The notes beneath the pieces are model-generated. The model made no database searches, was not told where the DNA came from, and worked only from the letters and a program-made list of their open reading frames with translations. From Calditrichota bacterium (GTDB lineage: Bacteria; Zixibacteria; MSB-5A5; GN15; FEB-12), in contig DAOWIC010000300.1 of assembly GCA_030641085.1 (NCBI GenBank), positions 1 to 15,928 on the forward strand: a stretch of 15,928 nucleotides of DNA, given 5' to 3'. The translations under genes and the position numbers were made by a program. The number at the start of each line of letters is the position of its first letter. Within the stretch, counting starts at the first letter, position 1. This document shows positions 1 through 7,298 of the stretch, one piece after another.

Positions 1-44
1 AATCGGTACTGTTTTCGGCGTTTGAATGTCACAGCAATTAATAA

Positions 45-64
45 GGATTTGATAAATCAAATCC
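45..64. repeat. Perfect AT-rich inverted repeat downstream of murI
   Basis: Two perfect 8-base arms, GGATTTGA and TCAAATCC, flank a TAAA loop. The repeat lies about 70 bases after the murI stop codon. As RNA from the minus strand it would form a hairpin, but no run of T follows, so it is not a convincing intrinsic terminator. It could instead be an operator for a gene beyond the left edge. The rest of positions 1-135 holds no gene I can support. Confidence 0.4.
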
Positions 65-135
65 CTACGGTTACTACAGCTACTGAAATCACTTATTCTC
101 GCCACTGTTCGATTTCACGGCACTCATGCCCCCCC

Positions 136-978
136 TCAATACCGACTAATATCGATCCGTGTGATATTGCCGATTTCCTGCTCCAGAAACCGCGACGCAA
201 CCATCGAAAAGCGCTGCGGAACATCGCTGACAAAATACTTGTGCTCGCCGATCAGGTTCGGTTTTTCGGTAGTGCGGGGATTGAGCAGGTTCGCGTCGGT
301 AAGCATCCGATGGGCGACGCGGGCGGTCTCCTCGCCGCTGTCGATCAGGGTGACACTCTCGCCCATGACATCGGCAATGACCGATTTCAGCATCGGATAA
401 TGCGTGCACCCCAGCACCAGCGTGTCGATCTCAACATCGAGCATCGTCTGAAGGTAATCCTGCGCGATCAGCCGGGTCGCCTTTTTGTCGACATAACCCT
501 CCTCGGCCAGCGGTACAAAGAGGGGACAGGCGAGCGAAAAGACTTTGAGAGCGGGATCGATAGTGTGCACGAACCGGGCATAGGCGTTGGAGCTGATCGT
601 GGCGTGGGTGCCGATGACACCTATCTTGCCGCTTCTGGTCTTTTCGACAGCGGCGCGCGCGCCCGGTTCGATAACGCCGATCATCTGAATGTCGTAGCCG
701 GAACTGACCTCGTCGAGCGCGACCGACGAGGCCGAGTTACAGGCGCAGATAATAAACTTCACCTTCTGCTCGACCAGAAAGGAAACGTCCTGGGCGGTAA
801 AGCTGGTGATAATTTCCTTGGAGCGCCCGCCGTACGGTGTGCGGCCGACATCGCCGAAATAGACAACATCCTCGCCGGGAAGGATCTTAAACACTTCCTT
901 CGCGACCGTCAGGCCGCCGACACCGGAATCGAAAATCCCGATCGGGGCGGTGGTTGCGCGATTGATTTTATCTTCCAT
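136..978 (-). CDS. murI: Glutamate racemase
   Basis: This cytoplasmic enzyme interconverts L- and D-glutamate and supplies D-Glu for the peptidoglycan stem peptide. The 280-residue length is normal for the family. The N-terminal motif IGIFDSGVGGL (Asp17, Ser18) is the substrate-binding signature. The two catalytic cysteines are Cys80 in CACNSAS and Cys191 in GCTHYP, with His193 beside the second. The usual ACNTAS motif has Ser in place of Thr at residue 82, a mild variant. Translation starts at an ATG only 8 bases after the amidase stop codon, with a weak Shine-Dalgarno (GGCG). It is therefore probably the last gene of the smpB-amidase-murI operon, two of whose members act on peptidoglycan. 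A long plus-strand open frame opposite it (22-993) looks like a codon-bias shadow. Confidence 0.96.
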   Translation of the reverse strand: MEDKINRATTAPIGIFDSGVGGLTVAKEVFKILPGEDVVYFGDVGRTPYGGRSKEIITSFTAQDVSFLVEQKVKFIICACNSASSVALDEVSSGYDIQMIGVIEPGARAAVEKTRSGKIGVIGTHATISSNAYARFVHTIDPALKVFSLACPLFVPLAEEGYVDKKATRLIAQDYLQTMLDVEIDTLVLGCTHYPMLKSVIADVMGESVTLIDSGEETARVAHRMLTDANLLNPRTTEKPNLIGEHKYFVSDVPQRFSMVASRFLEQEIGNITRIDISRY

Positions 979-986
979 GATTTCGC

Positions 987-2504
987 CTACTGACTTTCAT
1001 ACTTGGCTTTGAATCTTTTGATAGCGCTGTAAATGCTCTTGGCGACGCTCTTGTGGAATTTCTTGTTTTTCAGCAGTTTCTCTTCGGTTTTGTTGGAGAT
1101 GAATCCGGCTTCGATCAGCACCGAGGGCGCGAAAACCCGGTTGAGCACAAAGAAACCGGCCTGGTCGACCCCGCGCGCCGGAATCTTGAGATTGCGCCGA
1201 AACTCACGATCAACCATCATGGCAAAATCGTGCGATTCCGCCTGGAACTCGGTCATAATCATCTCGTTGAGAATCCCCATGACCGGATCATTAAGCGAGG
1301 CATCGTCGGAGACCTCACGGTGGGCGTTGAGGGCATTGCGATCGCGCAGGAAGGCGCTGTTTTCAAATTGCGCCACCGCCCGGGCGGAGTCGTTTAAAGC
1401 CTGAGCGAGGAAGAAGACGTTCCAGCCCCGGATGTGGCTCTTCGTGGCGGAGTTGGCATGGATAGAAATGAACAAATCGCATGAGGAGCGGTTGGCGATT
1501 TCGGCTCGTTCTTCGAGATCGATTGTCTCGTCCCGGTCGCGGGTCATGATGACTTTGAACTGCTTGTCCTTGCGGATGAGCTTGGCCAGTTCCCTGGCGA
1601 TATCGAGCGCCACATGTTTTTCGCGCGTGCCTTTGGGGCCGACCGCGCCGTAGTGGGTGCCTCCGTGCCCCGGGTCGATAACGATTACGTCGATCTTGTT
1701 GTCGGGGCCGATCTGGGGCGAGGTGTCTTCGGCCGACAGTTCGAAATTCAGGTCGGGGATAGATATCTGGATCCGCGGCGGATCATCGACAATCTTGTGC
1801 GTCCATTTATCAATCTTACGCTTGAGCCGCATCGATATCTGGCCGGTGCCGGTCTCGACCGATTGATGCGTTTTGAGCCGGTACATGTAACGCGAATCCT
1901 TGCGCGACTGGATCCGCCCGGCGTTGAGCCGACCATCACGGATAGAGATATTGAGCCAGTTGCCTTCGGTGACAAAGATGTCATAGGCGAGGGCGCTGGT
2001 GAGGAATATCTCGATCAGCAGACCGTTGGCTTTCGGTGCGATCGCCATGTCGGTAACATTGAAATACTCCGAATGAACCCGCACTGTCCGGGAGCTTTTC
2101 TCCCAGACTATTTTCTGACGAGCTACCTGGTCAAGAAAGGGCATGAAAGTTTCGGCTGGTAAGAACAGCCGACCCTCGCGATACGCGGCCGGGAAGGTCA
2201 TGTTCAGGCGCTGCTGGTTGCGGGTAAAATACGGTGAGTCAATCAGGAACAGAAACCGGTTGGTGTCCTGAACGAAACTAATCTGATGCCCGACTGTCTC
2301 CCAGTCGAGCCTGCCACCGGTGAGGCTGACCAGATCGGAAAACGATATGTAACTGGTTTCCTTCACCTCGTACATAGGGATCTTCTGGCTCTCGCCGGAG
2401 ATGATAACCCGGGCGGTTTCGGCGCCGACTATTGAAGTGCCGATTGCCAGCAACAGAATTGTGAACGTCAATACCTGTCGTATGCGCTTGCTGTGTCTGA
2501 TCAC
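987..2504 (-). CDS. Secreted N-acetylmuramoyl-L-alanine amidase (Amidase_3) with stalk and AMIN-like domains
   Basis: This zinc amidase cleaves the MurNAc-L-Ala bond of peptidoglycan in the periplasm and resembles AmiA/B/C of cell separation. Residues 1-28 form a signal peptide (SKRIR, then a hydrophobic stretch, then IVGA). Residues about 40-145 resemble the copper-amine-oxidase N-terminal 'stalk' domain, and 147-250 an AMIN-type beta domain that usually targets the enzyme to the septum. The catalytic Amidase_3 domain covers 271-500. Its zinc ligands are His280 (DPGHGG), Glu295 (GTREKHV) and His349 (SIHAN), and Glu465 in IEAGFISN is the catalytic acid/base. All are intact. The start is a GTG directly abutting the smpB stop codon (TAAGTG). 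It is preferred because the next in-frame Met (44) would remove the signal peptide. The stalk plus AMIN combination departs from E. coli AmiC. Confidence 0.92.
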   Translation of the reverse strand: MIRHSKRIRQVLTFTILLLAIGTSIVGAETARVIISGESQKIPMYEVKETSYISFSDLVSLTGGRLDWETVGHQISFVQDTNRFLFLIDSPYFTRNQQRLNMTFPAAYREGRLFLPAETFMPFLDQVARQKIVWEKSSRTVRVHSEYFNVTDMAIAPKANGLLIEIFLTSALAYDIFVTEGNWLNISIRDGRLNAGRIQSRKDSRYMYRLKTHQSVETGTGQISMRLKRKIDKWTHKIVDDPPRIQISIPDLNFELSAEDTSPQIGPDNKIDVIVIDPGHGGTHYGAVGPKGTREKHVALDIARELAKLIRKDKQFKVIMTRDRDETIDLEERAEIANRSSCDLFISIHANSATKSHIRGWNVFFLAQALNDSARAVAQFENSAFLRDRNALNAHREVSDDASLNDPVMGILNEMIMTEFQAESHDFAMMVDREFRRNLKIPARGVDQAGFFVLNRVFAPSVLIEAGFISNKTEEKLLKNKKFHKSVAKSIYSAIKRFKAKYESQ

Positions 2505-2969
2505 TTACTGGTCCTGCTTCATTGCTTTGCTGATGTTCTTGGCCGCCTCGGCTTTCGCCAGCGCCTGCCGTTTGTCGTACCTTTTACGGCCGATGGCTAC
2601 TGCCAGTTCGATTTTGACCAGCTTACCGGAAAAATATATCGCGATCGGAATCAGAGTCATTCCCTTCTGTTCGGTCTGAGCGAACAGCTTGCGGATCTCC
2701 CGTTTGTGTAGAAGCAGCCGCCGGATTCTCAGGGGATCATGCTGCTCCGCGGTGGCCATTTTATATGGAGAGATGTGCAGGTTCTTCAAAAAGACCTGGC
2801 CGTTCTCCACCACGGCATAAGCATCGGACAGGTTTACCTTGCCGTCCCGCAACGACTTAACCTCAGAACCCAGCAATTCAATGCCCGCTTCGAGCACGTT
2901 TTTGATCTCATAATCGCGCCGTGCCCGGCGGTTTCGGGCGATATATTTGGTTTTATCCGTTTCCGTCAT
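2505..2969 (-). CDS. smpB: SsrA (tmRNA)-binding protein SmpB
   Basis: SmpB delivers tmRNA to stalled ribosomes for trans-translation. The 154-residue length fits the family. The signatures are RNRRARRDYEI near the N terminus, GIELLGSEVKSLR, the conserved HDPLRIRRLLLHKREI segment, and a basic C-terminal tail (GRKRYDKRQALAKAEAAK) that enters the decoding centre. An in-frame open stretch continues upstream to 3119, but homology begins at MTETDKTKYI, so the ATG at 2969 is the start. There is no clear Shine-Dalgarno, and a possible -10 element lies only 9 bases upstream. The gene is first in an operon with the amidase and murI. No tmRNA gene was seen nearby. Confidence 0.96.
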   Translation of the reverse strand: MTETDKTKYIARNRRARRDYEIKNVLEAGIELLGSEVKSLRDGKVNLSDAYAVVENGQVFLKNLHISPYKMATAEQHDPLRIRRLLLHKREIRKLFAQTEQKGMTLIPIAIYFSGKLVKIELAVAIGRKRYDKRQALAKAEAAKNISKAMKQDQ

Positions 2970-2978
2970 AGTCTGAGT

Positions 2979-3007
2979 AGGATACTTTCTTTGCCCTGAA
3001 GGCGCAA
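2979..3007 (-). promoter_or_regulatory. Possible smpB promoter (weak)
   Basis: On the minus strand, TTGCGC (3007-3002) is followed after 17 bases by TATCCT (2984-2979). The -10 matches consensus at 4 of 6 positions and the -35 at only 3. The predicted transcript would begin about 2 bases before the smpB ATG, which fits the missing ribosome-binding site. It is a tentative call. Confidence 0.3.
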
Positions 3008-3169
3008 TTAAAATCACCCGGATCAAAGGCCCCCCTCGACTCGTTGGCGGCTGAATATTTAAGTCCAGCAAATAGTTAAGGACATGCGGCGCGTAACCGA
3101 CAATATAGGTAGACGACACATATCGCCGTCGGGGACCGCTCCCGGCGCTGGTTGAAAGCGACGACTGAG

Positions 3170-3571
3170 ATGAGCTACAAGATTAATATTAACACAGCCA
3201 AGGTGCTGGTCATCGATGACGAACCTGAAATCACCGAGATAGTCGAGACCTTTCTCACTGAATCGGGCTATCAGGTGGCGGTTGAAAATTCTTCTGCCAA
3301 CGCTTGTGAGACTGCTAAAAAGATCAAGCCCGACGTCATCCTGCTCGATATCATGATGCCCGGCACCGATGGCTACGATGTCTGCCAGCAGTTGAAGCAG
3401 GACTCGGATTTTGTCGACACGCCGATTATCTTTCTGACCGGTAAGGATCGTGCCGATGATCAGGGGCGCTCCTTCAAATCGGGTGGCGACATGTTCATCA
3501 AAAAACCGTTCTCCTGCGAGCGACTCCTCGAAATAGTTAATATCGTCCTCATGTCGGCCGGCAAACATTAG
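3170..3571 (+). CDS. Orphan single-domain response regulator (CheY-like receiver)
   Basis: This 133-residue protein is just one receiver domain with no output domain. The visible residues are the acidic pair Asp16-Asp17 (VIDDE), the phosphoacceptor Asp60 (LLDIMMPG), switch Thr90 (FLTG) and Lys112 (IKKPF), so it should be phosphorylated normally. A TTG start at 3152 would add six residues. I prefer the ATG at 3170 because the domain begins soon after it, though neither start has a strong Shine-Dalgarno. No histidine kinase lies in the window, so its partner is unknown. Such proteins work by protein-protein contact, for example on motors or in phosphorelays. It is divergent from smpB across a 200-base spacer. 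Confidence 0.9.
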   Translation: MSYKININTAKVLVIDDEPEITEIVETFLTESGYQVAVENSSANACETAKKIKPDVILLDIMMPGTDGYDVCQQLKQDSDFVDTPIIFLTGKDRADDQGRSFKSGGDMFIKKPFSCERLLEIVNIVLMSAGKH

Positions 3572-3604
3572 GCCGCGCCGAGCGGGAGGATTAACCGATT
3601 TCTG

Positions 3605-3633
3605 TTGACAATTATGGTGCGACGCACTATATT
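3605..3633 (+). promoter_or_regulatory. Near-consensus housekeeping promoter of phaR-like gene
   Basis: A perfect -35 TTGACA (3605-3610) is followed by exactly 17 bases and then TATATT (3628-3633), a 5 of 6 match to TATAAT. An overlapping TATTAT lies at 3630-3635. Only five bases separate the -10 from the ATG at 3639, and no ribosome-binding site is present. Transcription should start at or next to the A of the start codon, giving a leaderless mRNA. Confidence 0.75.
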
Positions 3634-3638
3634 ATAGT

Positions 3639-4229
3639 ATGAAAGTCATCAAACGCTACAGCAACCGGCGCCTCTATGACACCGATCATAGCCGGACTAT
3701 CACCCAGGCCGATCTGGCAACTATGGTCAAGGAAGGGGAGCAACTGAAGGTAGTGGACAACACCTCCGGCAGGGATGTCACCCTGGCCGTGTTCGGTCGG
3801 GTGTTGCTGACGGAGGCATCGTCGTGGGAAGACAAAAGCCAGACCAAAGAGCTTCTAAGAAAGATCATATCATACGGAGGTGATGAATCAATGTCAGTTC
3901 TTAAAAACACAATTCTGGCCTCGATCGGCGCTTATCACGTCACGCGGGCCAAGGCGGAGAAGATTATCGATGACCTGATTGAAAAGGGTGATCTGGATAA
4001 ATCCGACCGCAAGAAAGCCGTTATAGAAATGCTCGACAAGGCGGAAGAATCGACAACCAAATGGAAAGATAAGATTTCCAAGGGTGCCGACAAGACCGGT
4101 CAGGAGATCACCAAACTGGTGAAGAACCTCAACCTGGCCAAACGGACCGACCTGAAAAAGGTCGAGGCCAAGGTGGATAAACTGGCGAAGGCGCTGAAGT
4201 CTCTGGAAAAGAAGATCGACTCGATGTAG
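3639..4229 (+). CDS. PhaR-type DNA-binding domain fused to phasin-like and coiled-coil region
   Basis: Residues 2-60 match the polyhydroxyalkanoate accumulation regulator DNA-binding domain, with the hallmark KRYSNRRLYDT start followed by IT..DL..MVKEG and DNTSGRDVTL. In PhaR proteins this domain controls phasin genes. Residues about 82-165 resemble the helical, lysine-rich phasin/PhaF granule-associated family (ASIGAYHVTRAKAEKIIDDL, then a GDLDKSDRKK turn). Residues 168-194 form a heptad-like coiled coil that ends KSLEKKIDSM. The protein may therefore bind both DNA and a granule or partner. The ATG at 3639 is fixed by the conserved domain starting at residue 2, and the next Met (29) would cut it. 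No PHA synthase or other PHA gene is present, so a PHA role is inference. Confidence 0.85.
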   Translation: MKVIKRYSNRRLYDTDHSRTITQADLATMVKEGEQLKVVDNTSGRDVTLAVFGRVLLTEASSWEDKSQTKELLRKIISYGGDESMSVLKNTILASIGAYHVTRAKAEKIIDDLIEKGDLDKSDRKKAVIEMLDKAEESTTKWKDKISKGADKTGQEITKLVKNLNLAKRTDLKKVEAKVDKLAKALKSLEKKIDSM

Positions 4230-4239
4230 TCGCCGGTGA

Positions 4240-4267
4240 CGGTGGTGAGTGCAACCACCGGGCCTTT
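4240..4267 (+). terminator. Weak intrinsic terminator between convergent genes
   Basis: A 7-base-pair stem (CGGTGGT with ACCACCG) and 7-base loop are followed by GGCC and four T. The hairpin lies between the phaR-like stop codon and the stop of the convergent DUF1858 gene. The T run is short and offset from the stem, so termination may be partial. Confidence 0.45.
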
Positions 4268-4272
4268 TCAGA

Positions 4273-5190
4273 TCAGCTCAGAACGGCGTTCACTTCGCTT
4301 AGGAATTGCTGCGGATCGACGCCGTGCATCCGGCAGGCCATGTCAATAGATTCATACGCCTGCCCGGGGCATTGGAAACAACCCGACCCGAAATGCTTCT
4401 GGAAAATCTCCCGTGTCCGGGGATACTTTTCGATAACTTCGCCTATCAAAACATCGGTGGAAAGAGTAACTGCACCGGCTGAATTGGCTGCTACTGCGTT
4501 TACAGTGCTGTATCCGTGACGCTGGAATTCATCACTCACACCGGCAATCAGCGCGTCTAAGTCAAGGCCGTGGTTGGCAGCCGCCATACCCAGCGTGACT
4601 CCCATCATCCGTACCCGATCAATATGTCCGGGCATCTCCAGCGAGGCCAGCCCGCCTCGGACAAGAACCTCCTTGGTCGAGGGCAGGGTGTCCACCAGGT
4701 CGGCCACTTTCGTATCGGCGCTGAGCGTAATCGCAGCTTTAGTCGGCTGAGTTGGGATGTCAGGTATTGACTCTGGGGTGACGGCGCTCTTTTTGAGCGG
4801 GGACAAGGTGATCCAGATATTGATCACGAACATCATAATCGATATTACCTGCAGGCCGGCGCAGATGATAAAGAGGACCTCGTATATACTCACACCCATT
4901 TCGATCTGCAAACCGCGAAATACAACCATTCCGATCAGGCTGATATTGGCCAGCCAGAAATGGATCGGCACCCAGCTTTCAAAGCGCAGTTCGGTGCCGT
5001 TGAAACGGGGCAGGATAAAATACCCGATGCCAAAAACGATCATCGACATAAAGCCCAGCAGGTTGAAATGGCTGTGGGCGAAGGAACCGAAATAGCCCAG
5101 CCCGATCCAGCCGTTGAGCATGCCGAAGATCGCCGACAGGGCCAGGTAAAAGAGAGCGGCGAAAACAAATCTTTTCATATAGGTCGTCAT
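4273..5190 (-). CDS. Membrane protein: heme-copper-oxidase-like four-helix region plus two DUF1858-type domains
   Basis: This 305-residue protein has about four transmembrane helices (roughly 8-31, 38-61, 74-94, 102-129). Helix 2 starts FAHSHFNLLGF and ends YFILPRFNG, resembling the histidine helix of CcoN/NorB-type heme-copper oxidase subunit I (His39, His41); His77 lies in helix 3. Full subunit I has 12 helices, so this is not an intact oxidase. A linker (130-153) leads to two cytosolic or periplasmic DUF1858-like domains. The first (154-218) lacks cysteines. The second (242-304) has the Cys271-Cys274 motif GCFQCPG seen in redox-disulfide domains associated with hybrid cluster protein. The start has a good Shine-Dalgarno (AGGAG, 7-base spacing). 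An FNR-type box upstream points to oxygen or NO control. Sensor, NO-handling or electron-transfer roles are all possible. Confidence 0.8.
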   Translation of the reverse strand: MTTYMKRFVFAALFYLALSAIFGMLNGWIGLGYFGSFAHSHFNLLGFMSMIVFGIGYFILPRFNGTELRFESWVPIHFWLANISLIGMVVFRGLQIEMGVSIYEVLFIICAGLQVISIMMFVINIWITLSPLKKSAVTPESIPDIPTQPTKAAITLSADTKVADLVDTLPSTKEVLVRGGLASLEMPGHIDRVRMMGVTLGMAAANHGLDLDALIAGVSDEFQRHGYSTVNAVAANSAGAVTLSTDVLIGEVIEKYPRTREIFQKHFGSGCFQCPGQAYESIDMACRMHGVDPQQFLSEVNAVLS

Positions 5191-5250
5191 GATACTTCTC
5201 CTGAGTTATCGAGTTTCTGCCTCAATATCGTATCATGGGCCTCCTCTGTC

Positions 5251-5266
5251 CTTGATTTTCGTCAAG
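5251..5266. promoter_or_regulatory. FNR/DNR-type (CRP-family) binding site
   Basis: The palindrome CTTGA-N6-TCAAG contains TTGAT-TTTC-GTCAA on the plus strand, close to the FNR consensus TTGAT-N4-ATCAA and to the DNR/NnrR consensus TTGAC-N4-GTCAA. It lies 60-75 bases before the ATG of the membrane/DUF1858 gene and just after the ligA stop codon. A clear sigma-70 promoter next to it was not found, although an AT-rich GATACGATAT stretch downstream could serve as a -10. Confidence 0.55.
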
Positions 5267-5279
5267 CGGCCGGGCGGTT

Positions 5280-7292
5280 TTATTCCAGCAGCCTGAGAAA
5301 TTCATCTTCGTTTACAGCCGTGACGCCCAGCTTTATCGCTTTATCGAGTTTGGACCCGGCCTCGGCGCCCGCCAGGATGTAGTCGGTGCGGCTCGAGACC
5401 GAACCGGAGACCTTGCCGCCGTTTTGTTCGATAAGGTTCCTGAAATGATTGCGTGGTTTCGACAGGGTGCCGGTGATGACAAAGGTCTTCCCGGACAGGC
5501 TCTCGGCGGTGGCGGCGCGTTCGAAAGCGGGAAAGAGCACCCCGCCCCGGCGGAGTTTGCCGACCATTTGACGATTGCCTTCATTTTCGAAAAAGTCACA
5601 AATATCGGCCGCGATCACCGGTCCGATGCCGTCGATCTGCTCAAGGACCTCCCGGTCGGCTGCTATCATCGCCTCAAACGAGCCGAAATGTTCAGCCAGA
5701 AGCCGGGCCGCCGCCTCACCCACGCCGATTATTCCCAGGGCATAAATGATCTTCGGCAGTTCAGTGGCGCGTGAGCGTTTGATCTCGGCCAGCAGGTTGG
5801 CCGCCTTCTTTTCGGCCATCAGATCCAGCGGGTGCAGTTGTTCGATCGTAAGATAGAAAAGATCGGAGGGGTCTTTCACCAGACCTTCGCTGATTAACTG
5901 CCGGGCCAGCTTGTCGCCCAGGCCGACAATATCGAAGCCGCCTTTGGAAGCGAAATGAAAGAGCCGTCCCTCCAATTGAGCCGGGCAGGCACTGTTGAGG
6001 CAGCGATAAGCCGCCTCGCCCTCCGGTCGGACAATCCGGCCACCGCAGGAGGGGCAGGTGTCGGGGAAAGAGACCTCGCGCGCGTTTTTCGGACGGTGTT
6101 CCAGCAGGACCTCGACCACCTCCGGTATTACGTCACCGGCGCGCTGGACAATAACCGTGTCGCCGATCCGCAGCCCGAGTTCTCGCAGTTCGTCCTCGTT
6201 GTGCAGCGAGGCGTTGGAGACGGTAACGCCGGAAACGCCAACCGGTTTTAGTTTGGCCACGGGAGTTATCGCGCCGGTTCGACCGACCGAGAAAAGGATA
6301 TCCTCCACTACGGTTTGGGCCTGTTCGGCGGCGAATTTCCAGGCAACCGCCCAGCGGGGAGCGCGGGAGATCTGCCCCAGCAACTGTTGGTGCACGAAGC
6401 TGTCGACTTTTACCACCATGCCGTCGATTTCGTAGTCGAGGTCGGCGCGTTGCTGTTGGAGCTGTTCGAAGATTTTCTGTACCCCTGTAGTACCGCGGGC
6501 CGACTTGATCAGTTCGCTAATGAGGAAATGTTCGCCGCGCAGGAATTCTGTTGTCTTGCTCTGGCTGTCGAGTTCGCTCAGGTCGGTGGCCGAGATGCCG
6601 TAGGCATAAAAAATCAGCGGTCGCGAGGCAGTCACCGAGGGATCGAGCTGACGGAGCGATCCGGCCGCGCCGTTGCGGGGGTTGGCCAGCGGCGATTGAT
6701 CGGCGGCCTCAAGGCGACGGTTGAGCCGTTCGAAGGCGGAGCGGCGCATAATTACCTCGCCGCGCACCTCCAGTAGCGGGTAGCGGCGTGCCGCATCATC
6801 GGAAAGCCTCAGCGGGATATTACGGATCGTTTTCAGATTGGGGGTGATGTTCTCGCCGGTGGTGCCGTCGCCACGGGTGGAGCCGCGCACAAACAGGCCG
6901 TCCTCGTAGACAAGCTCCACCGCCAGACCGTCGAGCTTAGGTTCGGTGATATATTGAATCTCGTCCTCGGTCTCCAGCCCGTCATGAACGCGCCGGTCGA
7001 ATTCGGTAAACTCTTCCACAGTCGTGACCTTCTGAAGCGAGAGCATCGGCAGGCGGTGGGCGAGCGGCTCAAACCGTTTCGCGGGAGCGAAGCCGACCCG
7101 CCGGCTGGGGGAATCCGGTGTAACGAGACCGGGAAATTGCTTTTCGATTTCCAGCAGGCGGTCGAAGAGGGCATCATAATCGGCGTCGGATACGGCGGGG
7201 CTATCCTCGACATAATAAAGCCGGTTGTGCCGGTTGATTTCGGCGCGCAGCTTTTTAAGCTCAGCGATGATCTTTTCCGACGGTTTCCCCAT
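5280..7292 (-). CDS. ligA: NAD+-dependent DNA ligase
   Basis: LigA seals nicks in replication and repair using NAD+. The 670-residue length and domain order are canonical. Domain Ia has YYVEDSPAVSDADYD near residues 26-40. The adenylation domain has catalytic Lys119 in EPKLDG and Glu175 in EVRGEV. An OB fold is followed by a four-cysteine zinc finger (Cys413, 416, 431, 436), helix-hairpin-helix repeats at about 500-580 (DGIGPVIAADI), and a C-terminal BRCT domain (597-670, GKTFVITGTL). All key residues are present. The ATG at 7292 agrees with the family start, and the next Met is residue 83. No Shine-Dalgarno precedes it, and a consensus -35/-10 pair ends seven bases or fewer upstream, so the mRNA looks leaderless. 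The gene is probably transcribed alone. Confidence 0.98.
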   Translation of the reverse strand: MGKPSEKIIAELKKLRAEINRHNRLYYVEDSPAVSDADYDALFDRLLEIEKQFPGLVTPDSPSRRVGFAPAKRFEPLAHRLPMLSLQKVTTVEEFTEFDRRVHDGLETEDEIQYITEPKLDGLAVELVYEDGLFVRGSTRGDGTTGENITPNLKTIRNIPLRLSDDAARRYPLLEVRGEVIMRRSAFERLNRRLEAADQSPLANPRNGAAGSLRQLDPSVTASRPLIFYAYGISATDLSELDSQSKTTEFLRGEHFLISELIKSARGTTGVQKIFEQLQQQRADLDYEIDGMVVKVDSFVHQQLLGQISRAPRWAVAWKFAAEQAQTVVEDILFSVGRTGAITPVAKLKPVGVSGVTVSNASLHNEDELRELGLRIGDTVIVQRAGDVIPEVVEVLLEHRPKNAREVSFPDTCPSCGGRIVRPEGEAAYRCLNSACPAQLEGRLFHFASKGGFDIVGLGDKLARQLISEGLVKDPSDLFYLTIEQLHPLDLMAEKKAANLLAEIKRSRATELPKIIYALGIIGVGEAAARLLAEHFGSFEAMIAADREVLEQIDGIGPVIAADICDFFENEGNRQMVGKLRRGGVLFPAFERAATAESLSGKTFVITGTLSKPRNHFRNLIEQNGGKVSGSVSSRTDYILAGAEAGSKLDKAIKLGVTAVNEDEFLRLLE

Positions 7293-7298
7293 GCGACT

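Noticed and set aside
45..64. FNR box reading TTGAT..ATCAA
   Set aside because: The half-sites are separated by two bases rather than the four required by the FNR consensus.
22..993. 323-residue plus-strand open frame opposite murI
   Set aside because: It is fully antisense to a well-supported glutamate racemase, has no recognisable motifs or ribosome-binding site, and its composition looks like a codon-bias shadow.
2970..3119. N-terminal 50-residue extension of SmpB
   Set aside because: The frame is open, but SmpB homology begins at MTETDKTKYI and the extension lacks family features.
3059..3568. 169-residue minus-strand frame opposite the response regulator
   Set aside because: The plus strand encodes an intact receiver domain with every catalytic residue; the antisense frame shows no domain.
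4273..5190. Complete heme-copper terminal oxidase or NO reductase subunit
   Set aside because: Only about four helices are present and the six-histidine set of subunit I is incomplete, so it is described only as oxidase-like.
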